Shown: piece by piece, positions 54,225-62,973 of the stretch
How the letters are laid out: every line of letters begins with the position of its first letter
Position numbering within the stretch: position 1 is the stretch's first letter
NCBI RefSeq assembly: GCF_000224085.1
Contig: NC_015945.1
Coordinates: 941,501-1,005,500, forward strand
Source of the DNA: Allomuricauda ruestringensis DSM 13258
Lineage (GTDB): Bacteria > Bacteroidota > Bacteroidia > Flavobacteriales > Flavobacteriaceae
Length of the DNA stretch: 64,000 bases
Direction of reading: 5' to 3'
Translations under genes and position numbers: made by a program
Notes under the pieces: model-generated
Told to the model about the DNA's origin: nothing
The model's input: only the letters and a program-made list of their open reading frames with translations
Databases searched by the model: none

Positions 54225-55772
54225 TTACCAAATCGATTCCATCCTCTTAATGGATTTAATTACAATTGGAGCTTGCTCATCCTCATTTACGATAATCAAA
54301 GTATGATACGGAACTGTTGGGAATATCTGTTCTGTCATGGAAAGCATTCCTTGATCCACAAACAATTCCATGGACGACCAATCCATTAAGATTTTGAACT
54401 CTAGTACGTTCTCTTTCATACCCTTCAAAGGTGCTACATGTTTTTTGGCGCCAAAATCTTCTTGAAAATCAACTTTTCCGGACAAAGTTCTATCTATAGT
54501 AAAAACCTGATTTTTAGAATCCATGCTCAGTACAAGCACCTCGTCCAATTCATTTTTAAACAGTAATTTAAAATTTTTAGCGGCCGTTCTAAGCCGAATC
54601 TCTGATTGATTGAGCCCTTCTACCTGCAAAGTATCCGATGTATTGGCCGCTACCTCAACCTCATTGACCAGTGTTGAATTGGTCAAATCACTTATTTTGT
54701 CAATTGGGTAATTGGCCAAAAAGTAATCATCTACAACTTTGTGCAACGACAATTTTCGAGGTACCGTCATTGCGCTTCGCCATTTTTTGGTCGGGGTGTC
54801 CTGGGCATAGTTCCAGTTGCTCATCCAACCAATAAAAAATCGACCGTTTCCTGGAACATTGTTATAGGTCACACCTGCATAATTATCCGTGCCATAGTCC
54901 AACCATTTAGGTTCTTTTTGATTGGAAGTAAAGACCTTACCATCAAAATCCCCCACAAAATATTGGGTTCCACTACCGCCATTGGGCGCTCCGGGGTTTA
55001 TACTTATGATCAACACCCATTTTTCCTCTTCTGAACCATCTACTTGCAATGGAAAAAGATCGGGACATTCCCATACTCCGCCATGGGCACCCTGCGATTT
55101 GCCAAAATCGCTCAAATAGGTCCAATCCTTTAAGTTTTTGGATGTATAAAATTTGGCGTGATCACCGGCAACCAAGGTCAAAATCCAACTTTGTGACGAC
55201 TCGTGCCAAAATACTTTGGGGTCCCTAAAATCTTTAATGCCATCATTTTGTATTATAGGATTGCCCTCATATTTGTTCCAAGTATTCCCATTGTCCAAAC
55301 TATAAGCAACACCCTGTGTTTGAAAATCCATTCTCCCTGCCTCTTCTCCTTCCTTGGAATGGTATGTAAAAATGGCGACCAAAGGTGCTTCCCCATTTTC
55401 TCCAAAGCCCGATGTGTTATTCTTGTCCACAACTGCACTCCCGGAAAAAATATAGCCATGTTCATCCGGGTAAAGTGCAATGGGCTTGTGCTTCCAATGC
55501 ACCAAGTCCTCACTTACAGCGTGTCCCCAATGCATGGGCCCCCAAACAATATCCTCTGGGTAATATTGGTAAAAAAGATGGTAAACCCCTTGGTTAAAGA
55601 CCAAACCATTGGGGTCGTTCATCCATTTCTCCTTTGGTGAAAAGTGGAATTGCGGACGATACTCCTCCTTGTACCATGATTCCTCTTGCGGTTGATTCGG
55701 CACTTCTTCCCTTTTTTCCTTACAAGAAACAAGTGCAGCCACCACCATGCAACTGATAATAAGTCTAAACAT
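54225..55772 (-). CDS. Glycoside hydrolase family 32 lipoprotein (levanase/inulinase/invertase type)
   Basis: 515 residues; lipobox LVSC (Cys17) indicates a surface or periplasmic lipoprotein. The five-bladed propeller domain shows the GH32 triad: WMNDPNGLVF (nucleophile Asp), FRDPKVF (transition-state Asp) and WECPDLFPL (acid/base Glu). A C-terminal beta-sandwich domain with SSMELFVDQGMLSMTEQIFP is present. It splits beta-fructosidic bonds in fructans or sucrose. It stands alone, not in the SusCD operon of this window, so uptake partners are elsewhere. Confidence 0.94.
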   Translation of the reverse strand: MFRLIISCMVVAALVSCKEKREEVPNQPQEESWYKEEYRPQFHFSPKEKWMNDPNGLVFNQGVYHLFYQYYPEDIVWGPMHWGHAVSEDLVHWKHKPIALYPDEHGYIFSGSAVVDKNNTSGFGENGEAPLVAIFTYHSKEGEEAGRMDFQTQGVAYSLDNGNTWNKYEGNPIIQNDGIKDFRDPKVFWHESSQSWILTLVAGDHAKFYTSKNLKDWTYLSDFGKSQGAHGGVWECPDLFPLQVDGSEEEKWVLIISINPGAPNGGSGTQYFVGDFDGKVFTSNQKEPKWLDYGTDNYAGVTYNNVPGNGRFFIGWMSNWNYAQDTPTKKWRSAMTVPRKLSLHKVVDDYFLANYPIDKISDLTNSTLVNEVEVAANTSDTLQVEGLNQSEIRLRTAAKNFKLLFKNELDEVLVLSMDSKNQVFTIDRTLSGKVDFQEDFGAKKHVAPLKGMKENVLEFKILMDWSSMELFVDQGMLSMTEQIFPTVPYHTLIIVNEDEQAPIVIKSIKRMESIW

Positions 55773-55931
55773 TACCTTAAGTTAAAATAATCTTTTTCAA
55801 GATAAAGAAATTTTATCTCCCACCTTACATGCTTCTTGAAACTAAGAAATAATCATTTTGAATGGCAACCAAGGCTACATTCAAAAAAATAATTCCCACA
55901 TGCTTGAAAGGAATGAAACCAAAAATCTACC

Positions 55932-55939
55932 TATCTTTA
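55932..55939 (+). promoter_or_regulatory. -7-like element of the arsenosugar-type operon
   Basis: TATCTTTA, one mismatch from TAnnTTTG, with start expected near 55946, 31 nt before the TTG start codon. A TTG lies 25 nt upstream, which is longer than the usual spacer. Confidence 0.4.
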
Positions 55940-55976
55940 AACAGCGTTTTGCAAACCCCAACTAAATCTAAATAAG

Positions 55977-56585
55977 TTGAGCAAAAACCTACTTTTAATC
56001 CTGACCCGAAACCCCGAACTTGGCAAGTGCAAGACCCGATTGGCAGCCAAGGTAGGCGACAAAACGGCTTTGGATATTTACAATTTTTTGTTGGACAAAA
56101 CCGTATCGTTTACCAAGGATTTAAAAGTTGAAAAATGGGTGTATTATTCCGAAAGCATTTGGGAAGATGATATTTGGGACAACAAGCTGTATCAAAAAAA
56201 GCTTCAGAAAGGAAAAGATTTGGGTGAACGTATGATGAACGCCTTTAGGGAAGGATTTCAAGCCGGTTTTGAAAACATCATCGTTATTGGAAGCGATATG
56301 TTCCACCTAAACCAGTCCGATTTGGAAGAGGCTTTCTCAAAATTTAAAGATCACAACTATGTTCTGGGACCTGCCGAAGATGGTGGATATTATCTTTTAG
56401 GAATGAAATCTTTAAAAACTGAACTGTTCCAAAACAAAACTTGGGGCACAGACACCGTTCTTTCTGATACCTTATCGGATTTAAAATCAGAAAAAGTCGC
56501 CCTTTTGGACGAAAAAAATGACGTTGATTACTATGAAGACATTAAGGATATTGAGGCCTTTGAGCCATTTTTAAAACATATATAG
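55977..56585 (+). CDS. TIGR04282-family glycosyltransferase, arsenosugar type
   Basis: 202 residues, DUF2064-type nucleotide-diphospho-sugar transferase fold. Typical stretches are LLILTRNPELGKCKTRLAAKVG (5-26), GKDLGERMMNAF, VIGSDMFHLNQ (SD metal site region), VLGPAEDGGYYLLG and WGTDTVL. The family is found with arsM and is proposed to add the sugar or glycerol part in arsenosugar synthesis. TTG start; 4 bp before the PNP gene. Confidence 0.88.
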   Translation: MSKNLLLILTRNPELGKCKTRLAAKVGDKTALDIYNFLLDKTVSFTKDLKVEKWVYYSESIWEDDIWDNKLYQKKLQKGKDLGERMMNAFREGFQAGFENIIVIGSDMFHLNQSDLEEAFSKFKDHNYVLGPAEDGGYYLLGMKSLKTELFQNKTWGTDTVLSDTLSDLKSEKVALLDEKNDVDYYEDIKDIEAFEPFLKHI

Positions 56586-56589
56586 AAGA

Positions 56590-57405
56590 ATGACACAAAA
56601 ACAGATTGACGAATCCGTTGAATATTTAAAAAAGCGAGGTTTTGAAACCCCAGAAATCGGCATTGTGCTCGGCACGGGCCTGGGGCAACTTGTGGACAAA
56701 ATAGAAAATTCCATTGAAGCCCATTACAACCACATCCCCTATTTTCCTTTGGCTACGGTGGAATTCCATACCGGTAAATTGATTTATGGGACAATCGAAG
56801 GCAAAAAAGCCGTGGTAATGCAGGGGCGCTTCCATTTATACGAAGGCTACGATTTTTTGGATATTACCTATCCCATTAGAGTTATGCACCAGTTAGGTAT
56901 AAAAAATCTCTTTGTGTCCAATGCAGCAGGAGCCATTAACCTCGACTATAAAAAAGGAGATATTATGTTGATCGAAGACCACATCAACCTGCAAGGTGGA
57001 TCTCCGTTGGCATTCAAAAATGTATCTGAATTCGGCAACCGATTTGTGGATATGAGCGAACCCTACGACCTGGATATGCGCAAAAAAATTGAAGCCATAG
57101 CATCCCGAGAAAATATTTCCTTGCAAAAAGGGGTATACGCTTCGGTAGTAGGCCCGCAACTGGAAACCAAGGCCGAATACCGTATGCTCAAAATTATGGG
57201 AGCCGATGCCGTGGGCATGAGCACCGTTCCCGAAGTAATTGTGGCCAATCATTTACGACTACCTATAGTAGCGGTTTCCGTGTTGACCGATGAATGTGAC
57301 CCAAATAACTTGGAACCTGTTGATGTTCAGGAGATTTTGGAGATTGCCGGACAAACGGAGCCTAAAATGATCAAGCTGTTTAAAGAATTAATCAAAGAAC
57401 TATGA
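56590..57405 (+). CDS. Purine-nucleoside phosphorylase
   Basis: 271 residues, trimeric PNP/MTAP class. Motifs: IGIVLGTGLGQLVD (22-35, phosphate binding), TVEFHTGKLIYG, VMQGRFHLYEGYD, VSNAAGAIN, and VGPQLETKAEYRMLKIMGADAVGMSTVPEV. It splits purine nucleosides with phosphate. Placed between the glycosyltransferase and arsM, it may remove adenine from an arsenic-containing nucleoside, as well as serve purine salvage. Overlaps arsM by 4 bp (ATGA). Confidence 0.93.
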   Translation: MTQKQIDESVEYLKKRGFETPEIGIVLGTGLGQLVDKIENSIEAHYNHIPYFPLATVEFHTGKLIYGTIEGKKAVVMQGRFHLYEGYDFLDITYPIRVMHQLGIKNLFVSNAAGAINLDYKKGDIMLIEDHINLQGGSPLAFKNVSEFGNRFVDMSEPYDLDMRKKIEAIASRENISLQKGVYASVVGPQLETKAEYRMLKIMGADAVGMSTVPEVIVANHLRLPIVAVSVLTDECDPNNLEPVDVQEILEIAGQTEPKMIKLFKELIKEL

Positions 57406-58367
57406 GCTATTTAGATGCCACACAAGACCTCTACAAAGAGGCCGCCCTAACCCCAGATGTTGGGCTTTGCTGCACCACCAACCCCATTTGGCAATTCCCA
57501 GGGCTTTCCATACCCAAAATCATGCAAGAAATGAACTATGGCTGTGGTAGCACCGTTTCAGCACAGGACGTGGTAAACAACCCCAAAATTCTTTACGTAG
57601 GTGTGGGTGGAGGAATGGAACTGCTCCAATTCTCCTATTTTTCCAGACAAAAAGGTGGGGTGACAGGAGTGGATTCCGTGGATGAAATGCTGGAAGCTTC
57701 TAGAAACAACTTCAAAATAGCCGAGGAGGAAAATGATTGGTTCAAAAGTGAGTATGTGAACTTGGTAAAAGGAGATGCCTTAAACCTGCCCGTGGAAGAT
57801 GAAAGTATTGACGTGGCCGCCCAAAATTGCCTCTTCAATATTTTTAAAATAGAGGACTTGAAAAAAGCGGTTTCAGAAATGTACCGTGTTTTGAAGCCTC
57901 ACGGAAGATTGGTGATGAGCGACCCTATTTGCGAACAACCCATGAGCGAGGAACTGCGAAACAATGATAGATTGCGGGCCCAATGCCTGAGCGGAAGCAT
58001 TCCATTAAAAGATTACGTAAAGGTTTTGACCGATGCCGGGTTTGGCACCATTGAAATCAGGGGCAGAAGGTCGTACAGGGTATTATCACCCAACCATTAC
58101 CCCGCTGACGAGCTCATACACATTGAATCTATTGAGATAGCCGCCATTAAAGACCCGATGTCAGAGGATGGACCTTGTGTTTTTACAGGTAAAACGGCTA
58201 TCTATTTTGGTAACGAGGACCATTTTGATGACGGAAAAGGCCACGTACTACAGCAAAATCAGCCCTTAGCGGTATGTGATAAAACAGCAGCAGCCTTGGC
58301 GAATGCTTCGAATGAAATTTTTATCAGCAAAAGCACCTACCACTATAATGGTGGCGGATGTTGTTAG
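57402..58367 (+). CDS. arsM: Arsenite methyltransferase ArsM, arsenosugar type
   Basis: 321-residue SAM-dependent methyltransferase. Cysteines for arsenic binding are prominent: a CC pair at 23-24 (GLCCTT), Cys48 (YGCGST), others near NCLFN and DPICEQ, and a terminal GGGCC. The SAM motif is ILYVGVGGGMELL (about 64-76), with an acidic loop GVDSVDEM. It methylates As(III) to dimethylarsenicals. The next step of the known pathway, the radical-SAM enzyme ArsS, is not encoded downstream: the following gene is a convergent amidase. Confidence 0.9.
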   Translation: MSYLDATQDLYKEAALTPDVGLCCTTNPIWQFPGLSIPKIMQEMNYGCGSTVSAQDVVNNPKILYVGVGGGMELLQFSYFSRQKGGVTGVDSVDEMLEASRNNFKIAEEENDWFKSEYVNLVKGDALNLPVEDESIDVAAQNCLFNIFKIEDLKKAVSEMYRVLKPHGRLVMSDPICEQPMSEELRNNDRLRAQCLSGSIPLKDYVKVLTDAGFGTIEIRGRRSYRVLSPNHYPADELIHIESIEIAAIKDPMSEDGPCVFTGKTAIYFGNEDHFDDGKGHVLQQNQPLAVCDKTAAALANASNEIFISKSTYHYNGGGCC

Positions 58368-58372
58368 ATGAA

Positions 58373-59395
58373 TTATTTTGAAATTGTAGTCTTGGAAAAT
58401 TCGTAGTCCAATAGGATTCCTTCGGATATCCACTTGGCCAAAGCCTGTCGATTATCAGGGTCCAAAATTCTGCGTTGGTCTTTTCTGTTTCTGATATTGC
58501 CAATTTCGATATAGGCCATTGCAGGAAGTGTATTTTTAACCATATACAAACTGCTTCGCTCCATAAAAGTACCGTTGTACAATCGGTTGGGCTGAAACTT
58601 TTTGTATTTCCTAAAAAAGGTCTGGTGAATGCTCTCTGCCAGTTTTTTGCCGTTTTTGCTCTTTTCGTGATGGTAGAAAAACACATCAATATTGGTTCCC
58701 TCGCCCCTGCTATCCACGTGGGTGACCAATAGACGTTGGTATTTGCCTGAATTCTTCAAATACAGATCATTTACAGCTTTGGAGCGCTGCTTCAAACGCT
58801 CCAATTGACTCAACGGAATAGCTTCCGAGTTTACGGTTTCATCCGTATCCAATTCGAGCACCCTACTGTCTCGGATGCCATCATTTTCATCTTCAACAAT
58901 TAAATTCACCTCCGCACCGTGCGATATCAATTCACGGGCCAATCTAAGAGTAACATCGTAGGCATACTCATCTTCGGAAATCAATTTCCCGCGGTACCTT
59001 TCCACGGCTCCCGGATCGGGCCCACCGTGTCCTGAAATTAAATAGTAGACTGTATTGTCCAAGCGTTTGCTTACGGCATCAACTTTTTTAAAATCATCAC
59101 CAAAAATGGGGTAAGTAATTCCTTGATCAATTTCCACCACCTTCTTCGTTGCCAAAGTATCAGGCAATATATAGGAACGTCCCATCAGCAAAGATTCATC
59201 CTCGCCCAAATCCTCAGTATTCAGCGTCACAAACTTGTTGTAATGTTTTGTTGGACTGACGCCATGTCTCCGCAAAAGTGAATAGATACCATCCCCTTCT
59301 TGGACCACAACTTTTGGAAACTCCTCCTGGGCCATAATAGCACCTTGAAGCAAAAACAAAACACTGAGTGAAAATGTTGACTGAAAATATCTCAT
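58373..59395 (-). CDS. LysM-like N-acetylmuramoyl-L-alanine amidase
   Basis: 340 residues from ATG 59395, which opens on a signal peptide (to about residue 22). A LysM-like domain (VVQEGDGIYSLLRRHGVS... to ILPDT, about 29-80) is followed by an Amidase_3 domain. Zinc and catalytic residues are visible: His123 in SGHGGPDPGA, Glu143 region in EDEYAYD, His226 in THVDSRGEG and Glu297 in PAMAYIEIGN. It cuts the amide between muramic acid and the stem peptide. The upstream gene, 1 bp away, is a degenerate copy. The frame is open above 59395 only through that gene. Confidence 0.92.
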   Translation of the reverse strand: MRYFQSTFSLSVLFLLQGAIMAQEEFPKVVVQEGDGIYSLLRRHGVSPTKHYNKFVTLNTEDLGEDESLLMGRSYILPDTLATKKVVEIDQGITYPIFGDDFKKVDAVSKRLDNTVYYLISGHGGPDPGAVERYRGKLISEDEYAYDVTLRLARELISHGAEVNLIVEDENDGIRDSRVLELDTDETVNSEAIPLSQLERLKQRSKAVNDLYLKNSGKYQRLLVTHVDSRGEGTNIDVFFYHHEKSKNGKKLAESIHQTFFRKYKKFQPNRLYNGTFMERSSLYMVKNTLPAMAYIEIGNIRNRKDQRRILDPDNRQALAKWISEGILLDYEFSKTTISK

Positions 59396-59396
59396 T

Positions 59397-60326
59397 TTAA
59401 TTTTCAAATTCCAGATCAACATAATCATTAATAATACCATTGCTGATCAAGTTGGCAAATTGTTTTTTGTCGGGTTTGAGAGAAATCTTGCTATCCATAG
59501 TATTGGAACCACTTTCAATAGTAAGCAAACTAATGGCCGGCAGCATGTTTCTTGCTAAATACAGGCTGTTCTGATCTTCAAAAATCAAGCTGGCTTTATT
59601 AGAAGATTTGCTGGAAATACTTTTTTTCTTAAACACATTTTGAATGTTTTGTGCAAAACGTTGCCCTTGGGTACTTTTATTGTAATGGTAAACGGCCACA
59701 TTCATATTTCCCGAAATGGCTACATTCTCAGCACGTATGAACAATACCCGTTGGTATTTTCCCGTGTTCTGCAAGTAGCGTTTGTTAACGACCTTTATGT
59801 AATCTCCCAATACATCTTTTGTAAATATATCGTCCCCCAAGTCTGTGGCAATCTCATCGCCCATCACATACACTTGGGCCCCGTTCACCATTAGTTCCGC
59901 TGCCAATCGTTGGGTGATATCCTTTATAAAATCTTTATCTCCCTCGGTGTTGTTTTCGGTAATCAAGTAATAGACAGCATCCTTGAGTTTATCACTTTTT
60001 AGCGACATTTGGGCAAGTTCTTTATCAAAAATGGGTTCCTCCTCATCTTTCTTGGCCTCGACCATCACTCCGGTCTTCTTAAAGGAATCATCAGCATAGG
60101 GAACATTATATGCCTCACCCAGTTTTAGCGCGCTTCCTTTTTTTATCTTGTCCGAATTGAGTTCCAGAAATTCTCCATAGTGTTTGGCAGGGTCCAATCC
60201 TTGTTTGCGAAGCAGGGAAAAAATACCGTCTCCTTGTTGTGCAACCACCTTGTAGTAAGTGCTTTCCTGTGCAAAAATGAATGTACAGGCCCAAACCCAA
60301 AAAAGAAGGGATAATCGTGATTTCAT
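59397..60326 (-). CDS. LysM/amidase paralogue that has lost its active site
   Basis: 309 residues. It has a signal peptide (to about 20), the same LysM-like part (VVAQQGDGIFSLLRKQGLDP) and the same fold blocks as the next gene (DAVYYLIT, ITQRLAAELMVNGAQVYV, YLQNTGKYQRVLFI, NSLYLARNMLPA). But the zinc motif GHGGPDPGA is replaced by ENNTEGDK, the THVDSR histidine by an IRAENV stretch, and YIEIGN by LLTIESG. It cannot be a normal zinc amidase. It may regulate or bind the active partner, with which it is coupled. Confidence 0.88.
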   Translation of the reverse strand: MKSRLSLLFWVWACTFIFAQESTYYKVVAQQGDGIFSLLRKQGLDPAKHYGEFLELNSDKIKKGSALKLGEAYNVPYADDSFKKTGVMVEAKKDEEEPIFDKELAQMSLKSDKLKDAVYYLITENNTEGDKDFIKDITQRLAAELMVNGAQVYVMGDEIATDLGDDIFTKDVLGDYIKVVNKRYLQNTGKYQRVLFIRAENVAISGNMNVAVYHYNKSTQGQRFAQNIQNVFKKKSISSKSSNKASLIFEDQNSLYLARNMLPAISLLTIESGSNTMDSKISLKPDKKQFANLISNGIINDYVDLEFEN

Positions 60327-60421
60327 TACTGTATGTCTTTGGGTGGGATGTGTTGCAAATATGGCAAAAAAACACGAAGCTCGGTTACGAATTAGCCCAA
60401 AATTTCTGATAAATTAATTTA

Positions 60422-61441
60422 TTAATCCTTAAGACTGGATTCCTTTACATTTGCAAACTGTCTTCGGATAACAGATTCGGCAGGTTTGTTTTGGGGCGTA
60501 AAGCGGTTGTCCTCGTGCCCCCCTACCTGATCGTGCTGCATAAACCACTTCCAAACAAAGCCGCCCGCGAACCAATCCTCGTTCCAAAATTCGCCAAAGA
60601 TTACCTGCGTAGCATCCGCTTGCGCCTTAAGATTTACATCCATCTGGTTTCGATCCACCAACCAAGGCTTTTTGCCCGTATAGTCCATGCTTCGGTATCC
60701 AAACTCAGTAAAAAGTATTGGTTTATCCTCTTGTGTAGCCAGTTCCCGCATTTTGGTTTTCCACGGTTGCCAGCCCTCGGTCAATGTTTCAATGGTTGGG
60801 TTTTCCTTTTCACACAACGGAAAGTAGGCGTTCACACCAATATAATCCAATTGCGACCAAAACGGTGTTTTAGCATATTCGTCCCAGTTGGCGGCATAGG
60901 TAAGCTGACCGTGATATACACTTTTTACTTTTTTAATAAGCTTGTTCCAAAACTCAGGTCGTTCATTAACGAAAGTTTTCAACTCCGTGCCAATACAAAA
61001 CATATCGCTCTGGGTTTCTTCGGCCAGTGCTGCATATAGCAAGATGAATTTTTCGTAAGCTGCTTCCAGCTGCTTCCAATCCTCTTCCGTTGGCATCTTC
61101 ATATTTCCTGTAAACTCACCTCTATGGATCCATATTTGAGGCTTTACCATCACGCTCACCCCATTTTGATGCATCTTTTCAATATACTGCTTGGCTCCTT
61201 CCCTTCGTTCCCCATACCATTGATGTTCCGTGTCAAAAACCAATTCAGGCGAATCCAAATCACGGATAAAGCCATAAGGCATGATGGCTGCATAATTGGC
61301 ACTTACATGAAGCACTGGATCAATATGATGTTGAGCCACTTCTTCCCTAGACGAGACAAAACTGACACCATTGACTTTGGCTAACTTGCCACTACTGCAA
61401 GAGGCAAAAATAAAGACCCATAATAGAACTATCTTCTTCAT
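60422..61441 (-). CDS. GH113-like TIM-barrel lipoprotein
   Basis: 339 residues with lipobox (FASC, Cys15). The fold is a TIM barrel of the GH113/GTA type: MVKPQIWIHRGEFTG, MFCIGTELKTF (acid/base Glu candidate near residue 154), DYIGVNAYFPL and ILFTEFGYRS (nucleophile Glu candidate near 247), then GGFVWKWF. Known GH113 enzymes are beta-mannanases, but related bacterial lipoproteins act on other glycans, so the substrate is open. Confidence 0.82.
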   Translation of the reverse strand: MKKIVLLWVFIFASCSSGKLAKVNGVSFVSSREEVAQHHIDPVLHVSANYAAIMPYGFIRDLDSPELVFDTEHQWYGERREGAKQYIEKMHQNGVSVMVKPQIWIHRGEFTGNMKMPTEEDWKQLEAAYEKFILLYAALAEETQSDMFCIGTELKTFVNERPEFWNKLIKKVKSVYHGQLTYAANWDEYAKTPFWSQLDYIGVNAYFPLCEKENPTIETLTEGWQPWKTKMRELATQEDKPILFTEFGYRSMDYTGKKPWLVDRNQMDVNLKAQADATQVIFGEFWNEDWFAGGFVWKWFMQHDQVGGHEDNRFTPQNKPAESVIRRQFANVKESSLKD

Positions 61442-61570
61442 AATAAATGTGGAACCCTCTAAAATAATAATTTTAAAACATCATTTAGCTGCCAAATTCT
61501 TACTAAATTTCATTTTATCGTTAAGTTCTTCCCATAAAACTCGACACACAAATACAATCAAACCCAACCC

Positions 61571-62920
61571 ATGGAACACATTGTTATAATTGGAAACGGT
61601 ATTGCAGGGGTAACCGCTGCAAGGCACATCCGAAAACTATCCGACAAAAAAATCACCATTGTTTCCGCCGAATCCAAGTATTTCTTTTCAAGGACCGCCT
61701 TAATGTATGTGTACATGGGCCACATGAAGTTTGAGCATACACAGCCCTACGAAAATCTCTTTTGGAAGAAGAACAGAATCGAGTTGGCACATGGATATGT
61801 TACCAAAGTAAATACTGAAGAAAAGTTGCTTCAGATTGATGGTGCACCAAGTCTCAGTTACGATAAACTCATTATTGCCACAGGCTCCAAACCTAACAAA
61901 TTTGGGTGGCCCGGTCAGGATTTTGATGGGGTTCAAGGCCTTTACTCCAAACAGGATTTGGAACTATTGGAAGAAAATGCCCCGAACAACAAGGTTTGCA
62001 AACGTGCTGTAATCGTGGGCGGCGGTTTAATCGGCATCGAATTGGCAGAAATGCTACGTACCCGAAATATTCCCGTCACTTTTTTGGTGCGCGAAACCAG
62101 TTTTTGGAACGGTGTGCTGCCCCAAGGTGAATCCGAAATGATCAACGAGCATATTCGGGAGCATCATATCGACCTACGTTTGGGTTCCTCTCTCAAGGAA
62201 ATTGTTCCAGATGAAAATGGAAGGGCGAAATCTGTTGTGATTGAAGAAACGGGGGAAGAAATTGAATGTAATCTTGTGGGCTTGACGGCTGGCGTTACTC
62301 CAAATATTGATTTCCTCAAAGATTCGGGCATTGAATTGGGCCGTGGTGTTAAAGTAAATCGATTTTTGGAGACCAATGTTAAAGATGTTTTTGCTATCGG
62401 TGATTGTGCCGAGCAGCATGAAGCCATTGGCAACCGCCGACCCATTGAAGCCGTTTGGTACACCGGCCGGATGATGGGCGAGACCCTTGCCCAGACCATT
62501 TGCAGTAACCGAATGGAATATAGACCTGGGCATTGGTTCAACTCGGCCAAGTTTCTGGATATTGAGTACCAAACCTATGGTTGGGTATTTCCTGAAGAGA
62601 AGAAAAAAGAATCGGAATCGCATTTTCATTGGCGTCACCCGAAAGAAAAAATCTGTATCACGATAGCTTTTGATAGAGATTCCGAAACACTTTTGGGCAT
62701 CAACACCTTCGGTATTCGTTTACGGCACGAAGTGTTTGACCGGTGGCTCAACGAAAAAAGAAACATGGATTTTGTAATGGAACATCTCGTGGATGCCAAT
62801 TTTGATCCGGAATTTTATAAAAATTTAGAAGCGCAGATCGTATCCAAATACAATTCCGATTTTGAAAAGTCCATCAAACTGAAAAAGAAAAGCCTAAAAC
62901 GTATCTTCCAATTGGGTTGA
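61571..62920 (+). CDS. FAD/NAD(P)-dependent oxidoreductase
   Basis: 449 residues, pyridine nucleotide-disulphide reductase fold. FAD motif IVIIGNGIAGVTAARHI (4-20), ATGSKPNKF, NAD(P)-binding AVIVGGGLIGIELAEML (about 146-162), and second FAD motif VFAIGDCAEQHEA. The C-terminal 130 residues are longer than in simple members. It precedes an iron-sulfur membrane protein by 53 bp, so it probably passes electrons from NAD(P)H to that protein. Confidence 0.9.
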   Translation: MEHIVIIGNGIAGVTAARHIRKLSDKKITIVSAESKYFFSRTALMYVYMGHMKFEHTQPYENLFWKKNRIELAHGYVTKVNTEEKLLQIDGAPSLSYDKLIIATGSKPNKFGWPGQDFDGVQGLYSKQDLELLEENAPNNKVCKRAVIVGGGLIGIELAEMLRTRNIPVTFLVRETSFWNGVLPQGESEMINEHIREHHIDLRLGSSLKEIVPDENGRAKSVVIEETGEEIECNLVGLTAGVTPNIDFLKDSGIELGRGVKVNRFLETNVKDVFAIGDCAEQHEAIGNRRPIEAVWYTGRMMGETLAQTICSNRMEYRPGHWFNSAKFLDIEYQTYGWVFPEEKKKESESHFHWRHPKEKICITIAFDRDSETLLGINTFGIRLRHEVFDRWLNEKRNMDFVMEHLVDANFDPEFYKNLEAQIVSKYNSDFEKSIKLKKKSLKRIFQLG

Positions 62921-62973
62921 TTGGCTTACGTTTTAATAAAAAAGTTTAAATCAGCACAAAGTAACAACAAACT

